NCBI GenBank assembly: GCA_006538405.1 | Contig: BJKQ01000006.1 | Coordinates: 620,001-684,000 of the forward strand | Direction of reading: 5' to 3' | From: Hansfordia pulvinata | Lineage: Eukaryota; Ascomycota; Sordariomycetes; Xylariales | DNA length: 64,000 nucleotides | In this document: positions 14,193 through 25,968 of the stretch, in pieces | Numbering within the stretch: the stretch's first letter is position 1 | How the letters are laid out: the number at the start of each line of letters is the position of its first letter | The notes under the pieces: model-generated | Database searches by the model: none | What the model was told of the DNA's origin: nothing | What the model saw: only the letters and a program-made list of their open reading frames with translations | Translations under genes and position numbers: made by a program

Positions 14193-14212
14193 GGGGGGGG
14201 GGGGGGGGGGGG
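14193..14212. repeat. G20 homopolymer
   Basis: Run of 20 guanines, the longest G run seen in the window. Confidence 0.9.
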
Positions 14213-15810
14213 ACGCCTTGCAGAAACCGCTGACCGGGCACGTACGCAACTCTGGCAACCCGTAGGATGCAGGTCTTCGCGATGGACCGGCCGCAGTCGG
14301 ACGTGATCGGAAACATCTGCCGAAGGGGCGCGCCCAGCCAGGTTCTCACGCACACAAACACACACACACACACACTCTCTCTCTATTTACGAGTACTCCG
14401 TATTCGTTCGTCCCGTCCGCCCTACGCCCAATGCACAAATCAATGCAAGCAGGCAACGGTCGCTCCCCACCCACTTGGTTTCCCGCCAGAGGTCGCCTCC
14501 AGCCTGATCCAATGTGCACCCGCAACGGCGGATGGGTTTCATGGGCGTGAATCGAGTTGGCATCCAGCTGCTGACTACGAGTACTGAACGCCGCCAGCCA
14601 GCACCTGGAGCACACGCTCACGTAGCAAGTCCCTGTACGGGCGGCGTAGAGTTCGGTGACGCGAGGTGTACGAGCGAGTATCTGGACGGGCCCAATAGTC
14701 ATCTTTCCGCTGGTGTACCTACCAATGATGACTAGGTACCTAAGCGGTCACTGATTGAGAAGCGTTGCGAGAATACGACACCATGGGTGTACCTCGACCT
14801 CCAGCCAGTACACGTCCATCCCGGATCCATCCACGGATGCTGAATGCTGCAGTATGAGTACGAGTACTGCAGCCCCCCAGGTACTCCCATCTCAGCTCCG
14901 TTGCCGGCGTCATTCAAGGAACTGCAACGTAGGAGAGACTAAAGTTAGTACTGCGTACGTGCGACAGGGCACTCGCAACAAGCCAACTTGGCCGAGACGC
15001 GTGTGCCGGAGTTGAGCGACTCGTACGTGCTCTGGCGAGACGCGAAGCCAATCCTTGATGAGACCGACCGCCGGTGACGAACTCATACAAGAGCCATCTG
15101 TTCACAGCCACCCTCCGTTTAGGAGAGAGAGAGAGAGAGAGCGAGACGTTGACCTTTCCCCCCCCGGTACTTGTTCGCGCACGTGCATGCAGCAGGTGAC
15201 AAGAAGCTGGCGTTCTCGCCCAGCCACAGACGTGCGTCCTGGGCCATGGCGTGAGCAGCGTCCGGCGGACGGATGGAGGTGGCGCCAGGAGAGGCGGCCT
15301 GGCCACTGTTGCGCTGCCTGCTTATATCCAACTGCACCCGGCCAGGCGACGGCGACGGCTTGACTACTCGCATGGGCTCAACGGCAGAACCATCGGCACA
15401 CATGCACTCATCACCAATACGAGTACGGAACAATACCACAAACTTCGTTTCAAGTCGCGATCGAGAGAGAAAATAGATACTCGTAAGAGAGCAGAGGGGG
15501 CCAAAAAAATACTCTCCTCAATGAGATCAAAACAGCCCAATTTCCGTAACGGGCAAAGTCCCGGCTAGTCAGATATCCCTTGTTCGCGCTATCTTTGACC
15601 TCGAACCCCGACTCGCGCACATTGAATGTGCAGTCTCGAGTACGAGTACCTACCTACTCGATACTCGTGCAGGTATCGGATCGCAGACATGCTCGCATGA
15701 GTACCGGTACTCGGTCCCTACGATACATCCAATGGACATCCAGGGCGATCGTCGAGTCGCCATCATGTGTCTCCCTGTCCCCTTTCGGGGGGTCGCTTGT
15801 CTCTGGATCA

Positions 15811-15834
15811 GGTGGTGGTGGTGGTGGTGGTGGT
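15811..15834. repeat. (GGT)8 microsatellite
   Basis: Eight perfect GGT units. Confidence 0.95.
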
Positions 15835-17600
15835 GAGCATTGTGTGTACACGTCTATGGTAGGTTGACCAGAGAGAGGTGTCTGGTGTGGTGGCCGGAGT
15901 TACCGCCGGCCTTCCTATTACCTGCCACCTCCCACATCCCGGTGCTGGACTTGTTGCTCATCACTCTCATTGAGGTGCGCTCTTCTTCATGTCAATTGCT
16001 GCTGCTCTGCTCCCGCCGCCGTCGGCATCAGCCAAGCATTAAACGCCCGTCCCACCCTTTTACCTTGATACCCGATAGCTCGTCGGTGTGATCTGGCGGT
16101 CGTCTACCAGTATCCCAGGCCGACCTGATAGGCTGCGCTTGGCTGCTAAGAGAGAAAGGGTGGGCACGAACGCGCCGCCTCTTCGCAGGAGCTTGTGTGG
16201 GCCAAACATCCCGCCGCCCCTCTCTCGACACGTCTCGCCCAGGGCGGAAGAAGGAAAAGGAGGCGTGACGTACGTGCTACCGCACGCTTGAGGGCCTCTC
16301 GTAGGCCAGACTCGAGCCAAGGCAGCGCAACGGCACCTCGACCTGGCGCTGCCTCGTTGCAGGTTGCTAGTGGCAAGCAGGCAGTTACGTAGGGCAAAGG
16401 TAAGTAAGGTAGGCATACGGGTATGTCTACTCGTGTCTACAGAGTGCTCGTAGTCCAGTCGTCTTGTCCGTCCTCCTCCTCGGGCTGCCGCTCTGCTTGC
16501 CCTGTTCGTCGGCGCAGCTCTCCCCTTACCATCTCGTAAACAGCCGGGGTCGGCCAAGGGTAAAATTCGCTCGCCACAGTTGCAGGCCAAGCTTATCTCA
16601 CCTTGCGTCACACGCCCGCCGCCCCTCCATGCACCACCACCGCCAGCCAGCGCAGCGCAGAGCAAGGCAGCGTAACCCGTGGCGGCGCAGCGGCGCAGCG
16701 TTGGTCGCGAGTCGCCAGGCGACGGCCATGAATCCCCACCCCGGCCACCTCAGTCGGCGCCCAAGGACGTGCTGCTCGCAGCGCTGCAGCGTACAAATAC
16801 CTGGGCGCCCGCTACTGGTCAGCCAGCTATGACAGAGAAGTGAGAGGAGAAAGAAAAAAAAGAGCCGGCCGGCGGCTTCGGCGCTAAGGGCAAGGGCCTG
16901 CCGGCCGGGGGAGGGCCTGATCGCAGCCGGAGGCACGAGAGAGCAGAGCATCCAATCCAATACCTGTCGTGCCCCAGTAGCGAGCCATCGTGGGTGCCGG
17001 GTTCCAGGCACTTGCCTCGAGACTGCCCTGCATTCCCCTGCACCTGCCTCGTGCAGCAGGTTGCCCTACGAGGTCCCGTACGTGGCGGTACATGCGTCCC
17101 GGCTTCCAGGGCTCGCCCGAGGATGTACTTCCAGTCCAGCACGATACGCGCGCCGGCCGCGCTCCAGCTGTGCCACAGTCGCACGCTAGTGCCGCGCTGC
17201 AGCCCAGGGCGATGGCCACTGGCTGATGGTGTCCTTCACTGCGCCTCGAGGCGGGAGTAGAGAGTAGAGGTACTTGTAGGTCTGCTCGAGACATGGTTGC
17301 TGATGGCATTCAATCTACGGCAGCGCGAACAACTGTTAGCCAGGTTGCATGTCCAATCAGAGGGCGCAGGGCGCAGGGTACTCTAGATGTAGATTCCTGT
17401 ACCGTACAGACCCGAATGCCTGCGGCAGCGCGGCAGGCATGAACGGCGAAGGTAGTAGAGGTACTCAGACGCGAGGCCGCTGAGTCGAGGTACATAGCAC
17501 AGCGTCCGCCTGCTGCGGTGGGGCCACACGCGTCGGTACGTACCTGCTCTGCCTTTCGGTACGAGTACCTGGACAGGCCGCCGCCGCAGGGCTCTCGCAT

Positions 17601-18840
17601 TCTGAGCAGAAAATCAGTCTCTGGCCCGCCACCGCGAAGTGGTGCAGGTCTTGTTCGGGAGGAACTGGATACCCCGTTCCAGTCTGCAATGGACCTTTCT
17701 GCCGTTACTGCCCTTTTCTCAAGCCGACGCCCATAATCCACTTCAGCTCCCAACTCGTCCCCATCCACATTTACATCAACCCACATCCACTCCCACATGC
17801 ACCTGCGGCCATTACCCACTTGCTTGTCAACAACGACGACCGTCAACTCGTGCCACCATCTCGTCCATCACGACCGCCGACGACGCCTCCCGACAAACGC
17901 GCAGCGCCTCAGCACACGATAGCCGCGCGCTCTACCCTGCCAATTCTCCTTCCTACGGTACGTGCATCGCGCCCCCTTCCCTCCCTACCTCCCAGCCGCC
18001 TCGGCAGCCTCGCTCGAAGAGGCCGTGTTTTCTTTTCGGGCCCGCATCCCGGAACCGCGTCATATCCTCCCACCCCGACGTCAAAAGCCCGGCGCGTCGA
18101 GTTTCGCGAGCAGCAGCAGCAGCAGCAGCAGCATCATCACGCGCCGCCTCAACCTTTGCATGCGCAGATGGACCCCTTGATATCTGCGCGCGCGCACACA
18201 AACAGCCTTTGCGCTCCGCATCGTCCATTACGCACGCGCGCCAGGGCGCCACGGCCGGCCGTCCCAAGAAGACAGACCAACCCTGGTCTGGCGAGGCGCG
18301 CGCGCGCATATCTGCACGTTCGCACGCACCCACGCCCTTGCACTGCACACACACGCACACATACGCACATTGCTCCCTCCCAGATCACCGGCCTCTATGC
18401 GCAGGACCAATCTGTCATTTCTGGACGATAGATCTCCCCAGCTGGCGAGACGGCAGCGCAGCGCGTCCAAGTCGACTTGTGCTGCGTCCCGGAATCCGGG
18501 TACTGGCGCAGGGTGTTTTTGCTTGTGCAGGTACAAAGAGGGCAAGCCCGGCACCTGTTGGCGCAGCGGCCGGCGAGGTACCGCCATGCAAGCGTACCGG
18601 TACCTGGCAGGGGTTTACATCACCGCGTGCCCACTCGTGTCCTGGCGCTTGACCGAAACGGTGCATCCCTCATCCACAAAACGGTCCTTCTCGGCACTCA
18701 CCTACCGTCCACTTTTTCCTTCTACCCTCACTCCCTCCTCTCGCTCTGTGTGAAAAAGTCCCACTCTGTGCCTGGTCGACCTCGGGAGCCAGAAAAATCT
18801 GACAGGGACTTTGCAGGCAAACCACCGCACCGCACCTAAG
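17601..18840. other. Upstream region of the C2H2 gene, no supported gene
   Basis: Two long plus-strand frames overlap here (337 codons at 17639-18652, 203 codons at 17820-18431) in different phases. Both are rich in Ser, Pro, Ala, His and Arg and show no domain, so I treat them as chance frames. A CAG tract lies at 18111-18133. The stretch probably includes distal promoter of the transcription factor gene downstream. Confidence 0.5.
18111..18133. repeat. (CAG)n microsatellite
   Basis: About seven CAG units followed by CAT units. Confidence 0.95.
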
Positions 18841-19806
18841 ACCGACTGAAATTTCCCACCACCTCCGCCGCCGCCGCTATTTACCACGCGCAGTAAGTCA
18901 CCCGCCGCCCGCCGCCGCCGCCGCCTCTCACTCTCCCACTCGCCCTCCCCGCTGCCTCTTCCGTCCACAACCTGCCCTGCCTGCTTTCCCGATCGTGCTC
19001 CATCTTACCTCGAGGCTAACAGGAACCCGCTGCAGCAGCACGCCAGCATCTCGCGTATCTCATCTGGATCCGTAGCCCTGTCTGCCGGCCAAGGGAAAAG
19101 AATAAGAAAAGGAGAAGAAAAAAAAAGAACCTAGTCCGACCAACCGACGCCGGGCAGAACTAGCCGTCACCCTCCACACCGCGTCTAGTCCGATTGACTT
19201 TTTCCTGCTGCGAGAAAATCTCTTCTCCACTTAACAAACCTCATTGGGATCCCCATCAGTCCCAGTTCTTGCGGTCGGACCCAGCACCTCACGAACTACC
19301 CGTACTCTTGTTCCCAAGCAAGCTCCGTACCGTCCCCAATTCTCTACCCCAAAAAACGCCATTCCCCTCATCACCAGTCCCATCTTCCACTTTTTCCCAG
19401 ACCCTCTCTTGCAAGCGCGTCTGTGCCCTCTCTGCAGATCTGGCGACAGCTTCACTCCCTCACGGCTGGTATAGAGGCGGAGGATCATTCAGGGCCATCT
19501 ACACCCGAGTCTTACCTTGACTCACCACCCGCATCGCACACGCATTGCACACGCATACGCACCTGCATCTGTCCCACGGCTCGCCAGGATTCCTGCAAGT
19601 CTCTCTCAATCCTCCCGCATCGTCGTCGCGTCGCCACAAAAAAAAAACGCGTCGTGAACCCCACCACCCCGAGTCGACCACACCGCGGCCAACTCGACGT
19701 TCACCTCTCGTGACCTTGTCCTCGACGGATTGCCTGCTCCAGTAGCCTCGCGCAAGCCTCGACCTCGTCTACCTCCCCACGGTCTCACGACGCCCCTTCC
19801 CAGGAC
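18841..19806 (+). promoter_or_regulatory. CT-rich promoter and 5' leader of the C2H2 gene
   Basis: The plus strand is strongly pyrimidine-biased for nearly 1 kb before the start codon at 19807, which is common in promoters and leaders of highly regulated filamentous-fungal genes. A possible leader intron has a consensus donor GTAAGT at 18893, a CTAAC branch-like site at about 19016 and an acceptor CAG ending at 19035 (143 bp). The transcription start cannot be placed from sequence alone. Confidence 0.45.
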
Positions 19807-21204
19807 ATGGAAGGTGCCCACAACGCGAACCATTACCCATCTACTGGTATCGGCTCGTCAGCGCCCTCATACCCGTCGTCCGCGGCCATCTCGCCTCATC
19901 AGCTGCAGCAGGGCTCCTCTCTCCCGCCCAGCAGCAGACTCTGCCTCCGCTTCAACCGCAGAACCCTGCCATGCAAAACATCTACAACAGTCACCCGCAC
20001 ACTCCCAGGACCGCCCCTGGAACTCCCAATACTCACACTCCCCAGCCTCAAAGCATGAGTAACTACCCCCCTCCGAACCAGGGCGCCGGCCGCGGCTCCT
20101 GGATGCAGAACCCCTACCCCCCGCAGCCCCATCAGGGTTACGCGACCTCGGCCTCCATGATGCCTCAGACCTCTGTCGCGGCCTCTCACCCGCAGCCCAT
20201 AGCACCGGCTCCGGCCGCCGCGGCTCGCCCTCCTGTTCTTCGACCCATGCCTGCCGGGGGTGTCATGCCCCAGCAGGGCCTGCCCTCTCCGTATAGCGGA
20301 AGCCCGATGATGCCCCAGCAGCACAGCATCCTGCAAGACAACGACCAGCCCACCCACGTTGTCGGCTCTCAGGGCCGTCGCGGCATCCTGCCCAGTGCCC
20401 CTGGCCGCCCGGCCGCCCCCACCGGCAGCGGTGCCGCCAAGAACACCGTCATCCCGCAGAAGGACGCCGATGGCAAATTTCCGTGCCCTCACTGCACGAA
20501 AACGTACCTGCACGCCAAGCACCTGAAGCGTCATCTCCTCCGCCGTGAGTCCCCCCTCCCCGCTGCCCGCTCCGCACCGCGTCTCCTTGCTAATGCTTCC
20601 AGACACTGGCGACCGCCCCTACATGTGTGTCCTCTGCCGCGATACTTTCTCGCGCAGTGACATCCTGAAGCGCCACTTCCAGAAGTGCTCGATCCGCCGC
20701 GGCAACCCCACCGGTGCCAGCCACCTTTCGCACCCCAACGCGCACGTCAAGAAGCAGCAGCCCAACGCTCAGAAGTCCGAGGGCGAGATGGGCCACATGA
20801 ATGGCATGGGCAACATGTCGGGCGACGGTGTGGTGGCCCCTTTCGGTATGGTCCAGATGAACCCCGAAAGTATGGGTAGCATGGCCAACGACCAGAACCA
20901 GCTTTCCAGGTCCAGCAGCATGAGCCACGACAACAACAACCGCGATAGGAGAAGCATGACCGGTGGCTACAGCGACAACATCCCGAACTCGATGCCTTCG
21001 AACATCAACCCTCAGCTGGCCAACTTTGGCATGCAGCCCGGTCAGAACGGCATGCCTGTGTACGGGGCTCCCCAGAGCCAGACTCAGCAGTCCGGTCTTG
21101 ACTGGTCCCAGATTTACCACGCTGGTAGGTGATGGGAAAATCGCCATCAACGACGCTGTTGCTAATCGTCTTCAGACTCAAACCGTGGTCAAGAACGTCC
21201 TTGA
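19807..21204 (+). CDS. C2H2 zinc-finger transcription factor (one apparent frameshift)
   Basis: Predicted DNA-binding nuclear regulator of about 429 residues. Exons: 19807-20544, 20603-21124 and 21176-21204. Intron 1 (58 bp) has GTGAGT, a GCTAATG branch and CAG. Intron 2 (51 bp) has GTAGGT, GCTAATC and CAG. Two adjacent fingers lie at about residues 227-275, and intron 1 splits the last His codon of finger 1. Finger 1 is C-x2-C-x12-H-x3-H (Cys227, Cys230, His243, His247). Finger 2 ends in Cys instead of His (C-x2-C-x12-H-x3-C, Cys255 to Cys275). The N-terminal half is Pro/Gln/Ser-rich and the C-terminal part Asn/Gln/Met-rich, as in activation or disordered regions. The frame changes near 19931, as if one base were missing just before a CAG repeat. 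The family is familiar to me as a conserved Pezizomycotina regulator, but I cannot assign a confident name or process. Confidence 0.85.
19925..19938 (+). other. Single-base frameshift site in the C2H2 gene
   Basis: The start-proximal frame (phase of 19807) reads well up to the SLPP residues. The conserved-looking continuation (QQQTLPPLQPQNP, leading into the Met codon at 19971) is in the phase one base earlier. One extra base between CC and CAGCAGCAG joins them exactly. No plausible intron fits. Confidence 0.65.
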
Positions 21205-22640
21205 ACTCTGTTGGGGACTCGTATCGGCTGCATCTTCACAAACGCGTGAAGCGGGGCTCCTGGCCTGCTTTTCCGTTGCAAATATCAGGAGACTCGACTC
21301 GGTCGCCAAACATAAAATTTCCTCTTGCATTTCCCATTTCCTACAACTTTTTGCATTGTTATTGCGCGGACATGGCTCGGCTTCGGCTGACAGGCACGTC
21401 TGGCTGCTTTCCATCGCTGCGACCAAGGATTCGAGTCGAGTTTGTTCACTTGCCAGGAACGTCACCAAACAATCTGAAACCCGAGCGCCTGAGGATTTTG
21501 GGGACGGGCGGGTGGAAGTCGAGACAAGTGATTCGAGTCGGTCACGGCGGATCAAAGCTCGGCGCGCATCTCTGCAAAAAAAAAATTACCATTCCTGGTC
21601 CGCCGCTCTTGATCCGGCAAACCACTGCACTCGCCGTGGTAGGCGAATTGGGAAGCAGGCGGCGGGTTTTACCTTCGCAGAGGCCTCGCCGGGGTTCATC
21701 GGACTCCGGTCGGGAATCCTTCCGGTCCGCCTATCGAAGAGGTAGAACGGAAATGCGGGACGTGGTGGGTGGGGGCGAAGAGAGCTGGGGTTGAGGCCGA
21801 CGGTGGTTCGGCCTCGAGGCTTCGAGAGCCAGGTCGGGTCTGCATGGTTGCCCGCCAGACTGGCGTCGTCGAATCTGAATACTGTGGACAGCGGACCGTA
21901 CCATCTATGAGACCGGCGGCCCCTCACAACAAATAATCACTTGTTCAGCACCTACACGGCCGCGTCCACATAGCATTGCCGGCGTTTTCTTTGATTTGCC
22001 CTTCGATCTCCGAAAAAAAAAAGTTTCCATTCTGGTTCACCGCATTGGGCTTGCATGGGGGGGGCGGGAGGGGGAATATTTGCTTTTGCATTTTCGACCT
22101 GATGGCGAGGATTAGACCGAGTTTTATGGTTCGACATGTTAGAGATCCGGGGCACCGGAGGTCGGCTTGATGCACTGCCGGGGATGTCGTGGATTGGATG
22201 TGTCGCGCTCGCTCGAACCTCTTCATTCTGCCGTCACATTCGAAGCACCGCCTGGAACCATGGGAGACACTCGGTCGTTGTTGCGGCGGATGAGCATTTT
22301 CTGGAGTGGCTGGGGATCACCTATCATGACAAGTATGTTTTTTCTCCTCGTTTTAGATGATTAGAGTGGTACGAAATAAATCGTTATGTTGATTGTCGAT
22401 ACGTCTGCACGTCCGCTCTTTGGCGTCGGCTGATTGTTGTGACACATGTATGTATGGGTTGATCAAGTTTGCGCACCGCCTTATTGTTAGGGTCAGCTGC
22501 ACCTTGTTAGGCCAGGCAGTCTACGATTTACAACAGGCTTTGTTTGATCTGATACGATCTGAATTATCTGTATGCGTACATCCCAGCTGGGTAGCGGGGC
22601 ACTTTGTTGTTTCTGTGCAACCATGGCGGCCCTATAGCCT

Positions 22641-22700
<60 letters not shown>

Positions 22701-22702
22701 CA
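22641..22702. repeat. (CGCA)n tetranucleotide array
   Basis: About 15 perfect 4-bp units. It generates long spurious Ala/Cys/Arg/Val frames on the minus strand. Confidence 0.95.
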
Positions 22703-22924
22703 GTATCGTAACGCGAACCCGCAGCCGAGCGTGACGGGCCAACCTCACAGGCTCGGAACCAGCTCCGGCCCGCGTTGTATGAGTACATGTTGTACCCCTC
22801 TGCACGAGGGTAGCATTTCTCGTTAGGGGACGGGACGAGACGAGGACGGCTTTGAGCGAGCGCAGAGGTCGCATCGAAACCGGGGCGGAGCAGGGGGGCA
22901 AGGCCGGGGGCGGGGCTGTGGCGG

Positions 22925-22948
22925 TTTTTTTTTTTTTTTTTTTTTTTT
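22925..22948. repeat. T24 homopolymer
   Basis: Run of 24 thymines, followed shortly by a TACGAGTA octamer. Confidence 0.9.
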
Positions 22949-23426
22949 GAACCGGTTGTGCTACGAGTACACTTGGCCAGGCTGGGTTTTGTTTATGGGA
23001 GTGTTTTTCATCATCATCTCTTTTTTAAAGAGGGAGGCTTCATAGACACGTGCCAACAATCGCGTATGGGGGGGTGGTGATTCGAGAGAAGAAACATGCA
23101 AGACGTTTTTTTGTTCTCTCGGGGCTCGGTCTTGCGCGACGTCTTGGGGTCGGGGCGACTTTGCTTTCTGCGTTCTTCAAGATTTTTAAGGTGTGTTCTT
23201 GTGTTTCCGAGTTTCTATTTTTTGGGCGGCGCGGAGGTTCCTCGTGTGTTTTACGAGAGAAAAAGTGCAAAAGTCGCCGCTGCCGCCGCCACCGCGCGCC
23301 GGCTCTGGAGCTTGTTCTTTCTCTGCCTTTGCCTTGCGTCTTTCTTTTTTTTCTCGTCCTTGGCCTCGCCTCGCGCCCGGTGTGTGTGTGTCTGTCGTCA
23401 GTTGCCGCGGCGGTAAAGGGCCTTGT

Positions 23427-23433
<7 letters not shown>

Positions 23434-23460
<27 letters not shown>

Positions 23461-23461
23461 T
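23434..23461. repeat. (CT)n microsatellite
   Basis: Perfect CT tract of about 14 units. Confidence 0.95.
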
Positions 23462-23713
23462 GGGCAGACTGACTGGAAAGTGTCGGGCGCCAACGAGGGG
23501 TTTCCCCGGGTCACGGCCTGTGTGTTACGATTGAGCCCATCTCTGTGTCCCCTCCCGTTGCGATGCGGGGGGTCCGAGTCTACGGGCGCCCGCGGCTCTA
23601 ACGGGTGAGACGATTGGGTGTTTTCTTGTCTAGGGGGCTGGCGAGATCTCTACGGCAGTTGGCGGGCAAGGCGAGGTGAGGTGAGGCGAGACGAGGCGAG
23701 ATGACGGAACCCG

Positions 23714-23735
23714 CCAGCCAGCCAGCCAGCCAGCC
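23714..23735. repeat. (CCAG)n tetranucleotide repeat
   Basis: About five perfect CCAG units. Confidence 0.9.
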
Positions 23736-24377
23736 GGGTTTCCGGGCCCTCTCTTACTACTTACTACCTGGCCCTCCCTAGTTAAAAACTTGGTATACGA
23801 CAACACGATGTGCCATGGCTTCCGAGACGAGACGGACGGACCGGCCGTCCGTCCGGCCGCCGCTCGCCCGAGCGGCCCCCCGCTGTCGTTCTCGCCGCGT
23901 GGGAGGTGCCCGATCGGGAACTCGGAGAGCACGAGAAATTGCAGAGGCGTCTTTGTCTGGTCCTAGGCAAGTCTGATGTTGTGGCGTCCGCCTGCCCAGG
24001 TAAAGTACGATCCGGTACCTACATATCAGGCAAGGTAGGTGGTTGCCCATTGGTGCGTCCTGCGCTGGGTTTTGCCCGACAAGGGCAACTCGTCTGTCTA
24101 CTCGTCTACCTCGTCCTACTCGTCTCCCTACCGGCTCTCGCGCATAGATTGCGCGCGCGCTGCTAACGTAAGAACAAAAGGCGCCCGCCCTTGCTCCTTA
24201 GTCGGGAAGAGGAAGAAAGGGCGAGGGAGAAAGAGCGAAAGAGCGAAAGAGCGGGGGATACACGTCGATCGCGGACCCGAGGCGAAGAGGCATCCTGTCC
24301 GCTAGGGAGAATTCAACAACCACCTCCTCAACTATTTAGGAGTAGTAGTGATTGATCAGACCGCAGGATCTTTGAAA

Positions 24378-24435
24378 AGACACATACACACACAAACACA
24401 CACATACACACACACACACCCACACACATATACAC
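24378..24435. repeat. Interrupted (AC)n microsatellite
   Basis: AC-rich tract with AT, AA and CC interruptions, suggesting an older decaying microsatellite. Confidence 0.85.
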
Positions 24436-25968
24436 ACTGCGCGGGCTCGCCGTCGCAAGAGGGCAAAAGTGGTTTCCGGCCGGGCCGAGTTGACAATCTC
24501 ACCGCCTCACGAGTAGGAACAGCACACAGAAATTCCGAGCGCAAGCCCCTCGCCACCGGTTTTAACTTCTTTCTCGTTCGTCCTCTCCCACCCCGGACGG
24601 CGATCGGTGCCACCGAAAGAAAAAAGAAAAAAATAGGCCGAGCCCGGCTACGTGAAAGCGATTCCCTGCAGTCGGCATTTGCTTAACGTGTGTGGGGGGT
24701 GGGTTGGAACTGGGCGTCGGCGGCTGATCCCCGCGGCTATCCAACAAAGCACTTTATTCGTGGAGGAGAAGAGGAAGAAGAAGAAGAACAACAAAAGAAA
24801 TCCGATTTACAGCCGCTGACTGTGTGCGATCCGGTCATCGTTGCCTGCCTGCCTGCGTAAACGCGCGAGTATATAAAGTCTCGAAAATCGCCCTCTTGCC
24901 CCCACTAATTACCGCTTTCCTCACCTCGGCCTTCAGCTTATGGGGTAATGGTTTTCTTATTTTTATTTTTAGGCAATCCTCTTCTCTCTTTCTCTCTCTT
25001 TTTCTCTTTCCAAAGTAATTAAAAAACTCGCCCCTGTCGCCGCCCTGCGCGCATGAACCACGCGCGCGGGGCGGTGGCGGCTAGTCAGATTACCAGGGGG
25101 AAAGGGGAAGGGTTTATCGCAAATGCCGAAAGAGAGCCCGCCCGCCCGCTCGCCGATCGCCCGGGCTCACCGAGGAGAAACGAGGCGATCAAAGATCAAA
25201 CGGGAGACAGTGATTGTTCCTGGTGTGCGCTTGTTTGTGCCGCCCCGCTCAGCTGAGCCTGCGTGCGTGCGTGGGCACGTGTACGTGCGCCCTAGCTGAC
25301 GCCCGCCGCAGGCTGACGACAGGAAGCCTCCGTCGAAAGTGAGGGGCGGTAGCGTCCAATATCGTAGGTCTCCTCGGGCGGCCTCGATTGACCATTCCCC
25401 GCTCGCAGACGCGGCGAATCAGCCGAGGGGGCGCTGGAGGCTACGATAGCATTCACGGCATCTCCGATGCGTGATACCGAGCAAACAGAGACGGCGGATA
25501 GTGGTGGTCTCTCGTGTATGTTTGACATTAAGGACTGTATATGAAGAGCTATACAAGAAGATGGGGGGGATTGGTAGCAGAGATACAACAGATATGTGCC
25601 CGGCGAGAAGTCGCTGCATGTGTGCTGCAGCATAGCTCAGTGGACTGTCCCGCCTGCTTGCACGACGGTGGGAAGTGATTCGATATGCACACGATATATG
25701 AGGTGAGAAATTCGGTGCCGGGTGGTAGAGACTGAGAAAATAAAGCTTAGAGTCCTCCAACTCCCCTTAGACTAATATGTGCACTCGGGCGTAGAGGGAT
25801 TGACAGCGCTGGAGACGGGCTCATCAGCTGTGCGAGAAGAGAAGCAGAAGAAGACACATGTCAGAAGCACTGCAGAGCCACCAAGCCGTTCGTGTGCGTG
25901 CGTGTGTACGTCGGGGATGGTCAACAGGAGCAGCAGCGGTTATCCCTCCCGCTTGCTGCTGTGCTTCA

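Larger units (their letters stand above)
1..17600. other. Gene-poor GC-rich arm (left)
   Basis: I find no open frame here with a recognisable domain, a convincing intron-exon structure or protein-like composition. The many 60-250 residue frames are overlapping on several strands and arise because stop codons are rare in GC-rich DNA. The stretch holds dinucleotide and trinucleotide tracts, long G, C and T homopolymers, and about 30 copies of the octamer TACGAGTA or its complement. No transposon ends, long terminal repeats or AT-rich RIP-like sequence were seen. A short or lineage-specific gene or non-coding RNA could still be hidden here. Confidence 0.6.
21205..25968. other. Intergenic region between C2H2 gene and egt1
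   Basis: The 3' flank of the transcription factor and the 3' flank of egt1 face each other here. No supported gene was found. Visible content: a GCAC tetranucleotide array, T24, a CT tract, a CCAG tract, AC tracts at about 24380-24435, and one TACGAGTA octamer at about 22960. Frames in the stretch lack domains and overlap one another. Confidence 0.55.

Noticed and set aside
17639..18652. 337-codon plus-strand frame upstream of the transcription factor
   Set aside because: Ser/Pro/Arg/His-biased, overlapped by other long frames, without domain or coherent splice pattern. More likely promoter and leader DNA.
22641..22702. GCAC array as a coding Ala/Cys/Arg repeat protein
   Set aside because: A perfect 4-bp microsatellite encodes such periodic residues in every frame. 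No flanking coding signal is seen.
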